Shown here piece by piece: positions 57,790 to 64,000 of a DNA stretch of 64,000 nt. Under the pieces are notes generated by a model that had not been told where the DNA came from, made no database searches, and worked only from the letters and a program-made list of their open reading frames with translations. Source of the stretch: Bathynomus jamesi (taxonomy: Eukaryota; Arthropoda; Malacostraca; Isopoda; Cirolanidae). How positions within the stretch are numbered: the stretch's first letter is position 1; every line of letters starts with the position of its first letter. The stretch spans positions 1-64,000 of the forward strand of contig JAJOZX010009098.1 of assembly GCA_023014485.1 (NCBI GenBank), in the 5' to 3' direction. Position numbers and translations under genes: made by a program.

Positions 57790-58430
57790 GGGTACCAGGT
57801 GTCTCCAGGCCTTTAGAAGGGTGTACATAGATCGTTTCAATGGCGATTCGTTGCAAGTAGCAACCAGGGTCACCTCGCCTAAAACATCGGATGCGCGGTT
57901 CAGTTTTCCTACTCATTCATCTCTACAGTAAAATTTGCACTGTTATTTTTGTTTTCTGTGAATAATTTACAGATGATACCTTGAAAAGAGGAAGCAAACT
58001 TATACAGGTGCAATGAGTTCATCCTGAAGAACTGTTTCTTTATATAATGGGGAGATGTTACGACTTAGAAGATTATTTCAACTGCCACTATGCTATGTGG
58101 AGAAGTGATCACGTATGAAAAGCCCGGTCGGTAAGAATAAACACTTGACTGGAAAGGAGTGTTTGTGAACTTGTATTTGATGTTTTGTCTAACGAAAGCC
58201 TGTTTGTGTGTGCTTTTGATCGAATTCGTTTAAAGATAACTCACCATCCCAAAGTAAAGCGGGCACAAAAATAGTATTGTACGAAATGAAGACCAATTAC
58301 CTCGAGTATAGGACTCCCTATAACTTGACCGGTGAAATAATGTTAATTCGTATTTACTGTGTAGTAAAGCAATAATGATGTACCTGTATACTCATTTATG
58401 TTCGAGTTTAGTGTTTTGCGCAGTGGAACC
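57790..58430 (+). pseudogene. Scrambled Polinton polymerase and ORF C/D relics
   Basis: At 57806-57870 the sequence matches polymerase positions 7417-7485 (CCAGGCCTTTAGAAGG), at 57972-58013 it matches 7070-7110 (CTTGAAAAGAGG), and from 58018 it matches 11120-11525 (ORF C end and ORF D). The polymerase pieces are in reversed order compared with copy 1, so deletion was accompanied by rearrangement. Stops and indels throughout. Confidence 0.85.
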
Positions 58431-58439
58431 TAAAGTATC

Positions 58440-58847
58440 TTGATGAATTTTCAATATATTTAATTATCTAATATAATTGTGTGTATATATTTTGCCTGAA
58501 CTATTATTTTGATGATTATACTCCATCGTTTTGTATTTCTTATATTATTTTTTTTTTTTTGTTTATTTACACATATGTTCTTCGATCGTATTTCTTATAC
58601 TATTAATATTTTTTATTTTATTTTTTGATCATATATATCCCATCGTTTGATTGTATATTTATTTTCTATATATTTCTGATTCCAATAATTCGTCTAAATA
58701 AACAGAATGATGTAATGGTGTTTTATTTAATTCGGTTTAATTGTATTTCTTTTATTGTTAATAGTGGGTTTCGTTTAAATAATTAGTGCTCTTTCTGAAC
58801 AACTTTAAGGAGAAAGTCTCTCTGGCTTTTAATAAATAATTAAATAA
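58440..58847. other. AT-rich subterminal region of Polinton copy 2
   Basis: Matches 11541-11975 of copy 1 loosely and 38430-38740 of the left arm clearly (AAATAAACAGAATGATGTAA). No gene. Confidence 0.7.
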
Positions 58848-59165
58848 AAACATTATTTGGCAACTCGTGTAAATAAAATAAATGGTGGTATCTAGCAACT
58901 CATCCTAATAAGGTATACCTGAACAATTAAAAAACATTATATGGCAACTCATCTATACAAAAATTAAAATAAATGGTGCTCTCTAGCAACTCACCCTAAT
59001 AAGGTACACCTGAACATAATTAAAATAAATGGTGGTATCTGGTAATCCCTTCATATATAAATAAAAACATTATTTGGCAACTCATCTAAATAAAAATTAA
59101 AATAAATGGTGGTATCTGGTAACCGCCTCCATATATAAATAAGTGGTATCTGGCAACTCACGACA
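58848..59165 (+). repeat. Terminal repeat array of Polinton copy 2, right
   Basis: Four to five imperfect units alternating TATTTGGCAACTC, AAATAAATGGTGGTATCT and CCTAATAAGGTACACCTGAA. Inverse of 38159-38420. Confidence 0.88.
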
Positions 59166-59251
59166 CTATATAACAACTGCTTGACCCCTGGATGTTCATA
59201 ATGCGTCTGGCTCCAGCCAGGCGAACATCTCCTTCCTTCCTTCTTAGGTTA

Positions 59252-62200
59252 TAGTCCAGGCAATTTGTAGTTAGACCTGGGCAAAATTGCTTCAGAAGCT
59301 TTCTAAACTGTTTCCAGCTCAGGAACCATTGCCGAATAACATATCCAAAATCCGACAAAATTGGACACCGGGAACACCCCCAAAAATGAAATTCAAAATG
59401 GCGGACTGGATGTTTCCTACGAAAAAAAAATATATATAATTTACGCTTTTATTTATAGAGATACATTTGATGCTTTTTCTTTCAATTGTAATGTTTTAAA
59501 TAATTCAACAATATACAACACAACCAGTTATTATGCAAATATAATGTTATATAGCTTTTTACAGATTCTTATAATCAATAATACAACAATTATTTTTTCC
59601 CAGTTTCAAGTTATGTTCATTAAGAAGAAGTGATACCTGGTCACAAACATACAGAAATTAATCCTCTTCATCACTATCATCGGATAGATTACCGGTACTT
59701 GGGTTGTTATCGCAACCACTGATTTGGCACTCGCCACAAGCGCTGAACAGGGCATTCCATTACGCTTGCATCCACATCTTGAAGTAGCACATTTCGTCTT
59801 GCAGGAGCAGCGGATCATGTGAGTAGATAATTTGGAGCTGGTGGCTTGTCGCAGGCTGTAGGGTAGTAGGATTATTCTTTACATACTAACCCCACTGTCT
59901 GCATCGATCTTCTCTCTGTAGACTTCCAGTAGTATTTGAAAGTATGTGCGAAAAGCTGTGGTACTTTGTGGACGCATCGGTAGGTGGCAAACGTTCGGGT
60001 GTAACAAAAGATTTAGCTGTAGCTACCTTTTCAACTAACATTCGATGACGTAGTGCGTTAGTGGATTCAAGTGTTTTGCAGCCATACAACAGAAGCATTG
60101 CCTTTCTTCCAGCGGCTTCAATGTCAGAGTGTTGGCAACAATCAGAACAGAATGTATTTGCAACTGAACGGAGTTCAGCCACCTTCATCAGTGTGTCGAA
60201 TGCTTTGGCTTTACCGATCGAAAAAATTCTGGATGTGCTATCACAGGAACGTGATCGACGCCACACCTGGATGTGAGACACTTGATCCACCGTGAATTGC
60301 CTGCATTGTTCCGGACCAACTTGGACCTGATCTTTCTGCTGAAGATATCTGCCAGAGAAGACTAAGTCGACTTATGGTGGCAGTGGGTACTGGAAGTTCG
60401 CGGAATGAGATGTCCCTCAACATGCTTCTCGCGTGTCTATATTCCCTAATGTCAACGGTTTGCAATCTTCAATGTCATTGTCACCAACATTACGCCTGTG
60501 AATAGAAGGGTGGATCTTGATCTTCGGAGTTATTGCGGCAATCATACCCATTCCATGAAATGATTCTTCCCATCCAAAGTGCAGACATCATGATCGACGT
60601 TATCTGCTGCTAGAAGGACTGCAGTGTTTTCATCAACAGTAAAAGAGCCAGACCACTTGCCAGCGCCGCGTTTCTTTCGAATCTTGTTACTTCTGCATAC
60701 GACGAACAATAACCCAGCTGATGGAGAACGTCAATAAGGTACCTTGACCTAAAGTTGTGTGTAGCTGAACCGACAACCGATTGTAGGACATAGTAATCCT
60801 CTAGGACGGGTTGCTTGCATAATGCTCTGCCCAATTGCACCTATTTTTCTTGAAGCATCCTGTCCCGCAAATGCTTTTGATAATAGCAATTTCAGACTGT
60901 GGGAATGTAATCAAGAGCACTTTCTGCAGTGATGTCATTTGGAGATGGATACACATCTTTTCTAGGCGAGTCGACAGACTTGATATCACTTCTGATTATT
61001 TTTGCAGCAGCTTCTACTAGGTAAATCTTCTGTAGCTCTATATCTATATCACATTCTTTCGACTTTTTGTGATAATCTATAAGAATTTCATTAGCTGTCT
61101 CTCGTAGTGTTACTACATCTGCCTTCCCACTTTCACCTGATATTATGATCTTGTCTCCGTAACGTTCTAAAAGCTTTCTCTTCATGTGCCTGCGTTCGTA
61201 GACAGAGCTCTGACTTCCTTGAAGATATTCCTCCATTTTGGAAATTAGGGCTCCAATCAACAGTTGTTCATCATCATTCTCTTCCAGGTAAGCACAGGTC
61301 TGAAGGAATGCTTGTGTGTTCTTCATTAGTTGGTCTCCTTTCTTCGAATCATGATCGTCGGAGGAGTATGCGCGAGGAATGTTTTTCCACTTCGAAAATT
61401 TACGCTGCAGGTGTGATGGTAGACACAATCTGCAGCAGGAAGATCACGAAGATAATACTCCAGACGGCCTTTTACATTAAACGACCATTCATCGCAGCGG
61501 CTTTCACAGCACCTTTTTATGGTTTCGGAGAACTCTGTAGTTCTTATTTTGACATGCTCTGATTTTGGTTTGTGTTTGGAAAAAAGTCCACAAAGGTATC
61601 ACAAAACAAACAGTGAGTAGTACTGGAAAATGCGTATTCATGAAAACGAGCATTTTCCTTGGTATTGCCTCGGCTGCGGTCTGTCGCTTCTTTATATTCA
61701 ATGGTCTTTTTATCCGTAAACCTTTTCCTACATACAACGTGAACACTTATTCCAGCTGTTGCAACAACATCGCTTCCACGGCTGCGGCTGGATGCATTAT
61801 ACCATCTGCTCCTTTTGCGAGATGTGAACCACTTCCTGTCCGCTGTCCAATTTCTCCTTACAATTCACGCACAATTCTTCAGGGGTCTGCATTCTTGAAG
61901 GCGGACGCACACCGAGTCAGCCGTACCGAGTCAGTCTGAAACAGAAAACACAAATTAATAAACTATGTTGCAGTATTTAAAAGGAGTACATAAAACAGTT
62001 TTAAAGAAAATGACAAGCACAAATACGCAGATTTGATAGTGGGTAGTAGGAATTAAAGAGTTGTATATAAATAAGTTATAAGATGTAGCAATGTCCATTC
62101 TCACATACACTCCATACAGTATATTTTATTTATATTACGTGACGTCATAGTTTAATACTAGCCGCCTAATACAATTTTTAGTGTCATATAGGTTAATTTA

Positions 62201-62468
62201 GAAACGAAAATGTGTTTTAAAACATTTTACTGATCAAGAAAAACGTCATAACTCTCTCTACAAAGCGAAATTAAAATTTATTGTATTTCGTAGGAAACTG
62301 CCAGTCCGCCATTTTGAATTTCATTTTTGGGGGTGTTCCCGGGGTCCAATTTTGTCGGATTTTGGATATGTTATTCTGCAATGGTTCCTGAGCTGGAAAC
62401 AGTTTAGAAAGCTTCTGAAGTAATTTTGCCCAGGTTGAAGCTATTTTTGCTCTAGATTGCCTGGACTA
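59252..62468 (-). mobile_element. DNA transposon (3217 bp), 170-bp TIRs, TTA duplication
   Basis: Ends TAGTCCAGGCAA and TTGCCTGGACTA, with inverted similarity continuing for about 170 bp to GTCCGCCATTTTGAATTTCA. TTA lies on both sides (59249-59251 and 62469-62471). The left arm shows the unfilled site TTAGGTTAAGGCTTAGG (inverse of about 38070-38088). The superfamily is not certain; a 3-bp duplication would fit Academ or several others. Confidence 0.93.
59606..61895 (-). pseudogene. Transposon protein with Cys-rich ends, internally deleted
   Basis: Minus strand from 61895: a zinc-binding start MQTPEELCVNCKEKLDSGQE, a CLFCDTFVDFFQTQTK block, then KMEEYLQGSQSSVYERRHMK with the LLERYGDKIIISGESG block and YLVEAAAKIIRSDIKSVDSP. 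Next come SRYLIDVLHQLGYCSSYAEV and, after a deletion of the central part, GKAKAFDTLMK through KVATAKSFVTPERLPPTDAS. The end is a tesmin-like cysteine cluster (CSCKTKCATSRCGCKRNGMPC, shifted frame after it). Many frameshifts. The missing middle is the part preserved in the related copy at 22631-24420. Confidence 0.75.
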
Positions 62469-62471
62469 TTA

Positions 62472-62859
62472 AGGCTTAGGTTACGTTTCCCTTTGGGGGG
62501 TGAGGACATCCCAACTTCTCCCCCAAAGACCTCCTCCTCCTTTCTCTTCCTCTCTTAGGTTAAGGCTACCCCTTTGGGGGGAGGTAATCATCCTTTCTTC
62601 CCCCGAAGCACCCTCCCCTCCCCCCCTTGGCAGCATTGAGTTGTTACATAACCCTTCCCCACTTTGCAGCATTGATGTTGCATAAGCCTTGCAACATTTG
62701 TGTTGCATAAGCCCCCTTCATTGCATAACCCCTTTCCTTGCAACATAATCCCTGCCCCTTTTGTTGCACAACCTTGTTATAACAGCTTGCAACATTGATC
62801 AATATTGCATCGCAACATTTCAATATTCTTGCACTCGTCCATTTTGCGCCCATTCTACT
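62472..62859 (+). repeat. Right terminal segment of Polinton copy 2
   Basis: Pyrimidine-rich (CCCCTTTGGGGGG blocks), then repeated TTGCAACATT/TTGCATAAGCC modules, ending GTCCATTTTGCGCCCATTCTACT. Joined to 59165-59251 across the transposon insertion it equals the terminal segment of copy 1 in layout. Confidence 0.88.
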
Positions 62860-62881
62860 CCGGTGCATCCCTAATTAATAC

Positions 62882-63293
62882 TAATATTTTTTTTAACCAA
62901 TGCCAGAAAACAAATAAAAAATTAATCCTTATTCCTTTTTTTTTAATCCAACAACAATGCAACAATTTTTTGTTTATGTTGATTTTTCGATCTTTTTTTT
63001 ATATGATTCGGCCACGCCGATTACAGATTTGGCGTCGGTTTTGCTCGGAAAACTATAGTTTTTATGATATGGTCAAATTTAGAAATCTTACTTTTTCGCC
63101 ATTTTTAAAGCATTTTTCTAAGATAGCAAATGTAATTTCAAGTGCAAAATTCAAAATGTCCCAAAAACTGGGGTTTATTAGTAATGTTTTTATTGTTTAA
63201 GGCCCATTATTAAATATTTGTATACATTTGGTTTCTTATTTCTGTTTATAAAATGTTTTTTTTGTATTTTTCAGATATTTGAATTAGAATTAT
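62882..63293. other. Flank, nothing recognised
   Basis: AT-rich; a possible splice acceptor TTTTTCAG at 63267-63274 precedes the last gene. Confidence 0.4.
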
Positions 63294-64000
63294 ATGGTGA
63301 TGGCTACCAATAGGCCCTGCAGACACTCTGCAGATTCATTTTGTTATGTTTACGGCCATTACATCACTCCAAAGCAAGTAAAGCACAAAATTGACACAGG
63401 AACGAAGTTTTGTACAGCATATCACGCTTACTTTTGCATGCCCATGGGCGATCAAGATAAATCATGGACACCTCACTTTTGCTGTGGAAGCTGCTGTTCC
63501 ACATTAGAAGGATGGCTGCGAGGTACGAGAAAAGGCGTGCCATTTGCTATTCCTCGCATTTGGAGGGAGCAAACCAATCAATACGATGATTGCTACTTCT
63601 GCATGGTAGACATGTCACTCTACAAGAGAGGTAAAGGTCGAAAAAATGTCCTATATTCAAATATCTCATCTTCTATTGCCCCAGTCCCCCATAATGAAGA
63701 TTTATCCGTTCCATGCCCACCTACCATGGAGGAAATAGAAGAAACGCCTTTAATATCCTCTGATGAAGATGAAGATGCTGACTTCGAAGCAAGCTCCAAT
63801 ACGTCACCCTATTTCCCCAACCAGAAAGACAAAGACGACCTAGTCAGGGATATGAACCTTACGAAAACCAATGCAGAAATTATGACGTCCCGCCTTAAAG
63901 AGTGGAATCTTTTGGACCCAAGTGTCAAGATCTCTTTCTACAGGAATAGGCATTTACCATACCCTTCTTTCTACTCCTGTTTTGCATCGAGCTCTCTTTG
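63294..64000 (+). CDS. Second copy of CACTG-element protein, N-terminal part, open at window end
   Basis: Frame open for about 235 codons from ATG at 63294 (a second in-frame ATG at 63300) to the window edge without a stop. Order as in the 51127-53167 protein: DSFCYVYGHYITP, the MGDQDKSWTPHFCCGSCC zinc-like block, GVPFAIPRIWREQTNQYDD, CYFCMVDMS, an Asp/Glu-rich linker (SSDEDEDADFEASS) and DDLVRDMNLTKTNAEIM-SRL. No intron at the position where the other copy has one. Because the frame is undamaged this copy is probably younger; its termini and C-terminal half lie outside. Confidence 0.85.
   Translation, partial: MVMATNRPCRHSADSFCYVYGHYITPKQVKHKIDTGTKFCTAYHAYFCMPMGDQDKSWTPHFCCGSCCSTLEGWLRGTRKGVPFAIPRIWREQTNQYDDCYFCMVDMSLYKRGKGRKNVLYSNISSSIAPVPHNEDLSVPCPPTMEEIEETPLISSDEDEDADFEASSNTSPYFPNQKDKDDLVRDMNLTKTNAEIMTSRLKEWNLLDPSVKISFYRNRHLPYPSFYSCFASSSL

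Overview
The window is animal nuclear DNA, very probably from an arthropod and most likely an insect. Only one ordinary host gene is visible, a multi-exon sorbitol dehydrogenase on the minus strand with recognisable GT/AG splice sites. Almost everything else is mobile DNA or its debris: two Polinton/Maverick copies, Tc1/mariner, hAT, MULE, non-LTR and CACTG-ended elements, plus long TA, GA and GT tracts. Six elements and MITEs are flanked by exact 8-bp duplications that can be read directly.

Layout. 1-12723: the right part of a Polinton (copy 1). Minus-strand genes from right to left are packaging ATPase, small hydrophobic protein, conserved Polinton protein, chromodomain integrase, penton-like minor capsid, small basic virion protein and major capsid, which runs off the window. 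On the plus strand are the protein-primed family B DNA polymerase and four small intact genes of unknown function. 12724-26057: a chain of Tc1/mariner, hAT and non-LTR copies, foldback MITEs, and a remnant of a transposon family seen again at 59252-62468. 26058-31254: sorbitol dehydrogenase with a split non-LTR element in one intron. 31586-36008: a hAT MITE and a nearly intact FLYWCH/MULE transposon. 36790-62873: a 26-kb block bounded by hAT-type termini with an 8-bp duplication. Inside it lies a giant inverted repeat (about 37825-46445 against 48565-62859) derived from the right half of a Polinton (copy 2). 63294-64000: the start of a second copy of the CACTG-ended family, with an open frame running off the end.

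The most interesting structure is Polinton copy 2. Its right arm is collinear with copy 1 (integrase end, conserved protein, polymerase pieces, terminal ORF, terminal repeats, C-rich end), and its left arm is the same sequence inverted, so the element looks like two right halves joined head to head. The arms have diverged, and each carries transposons missing from the other. The opposite arm preserves the pre-insertion site, so exact target duplications and a relative order of events can be read. Copy 1 also carries a compact plus-strand cassette of four unassigned genes whose starts and stops partly overlap, as in a virus.

Limits: all assignments come from reading sequence and remembered family features, without database searches. 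Old elements are full of frameshifts, so boundaries given for broken genes are approximate.
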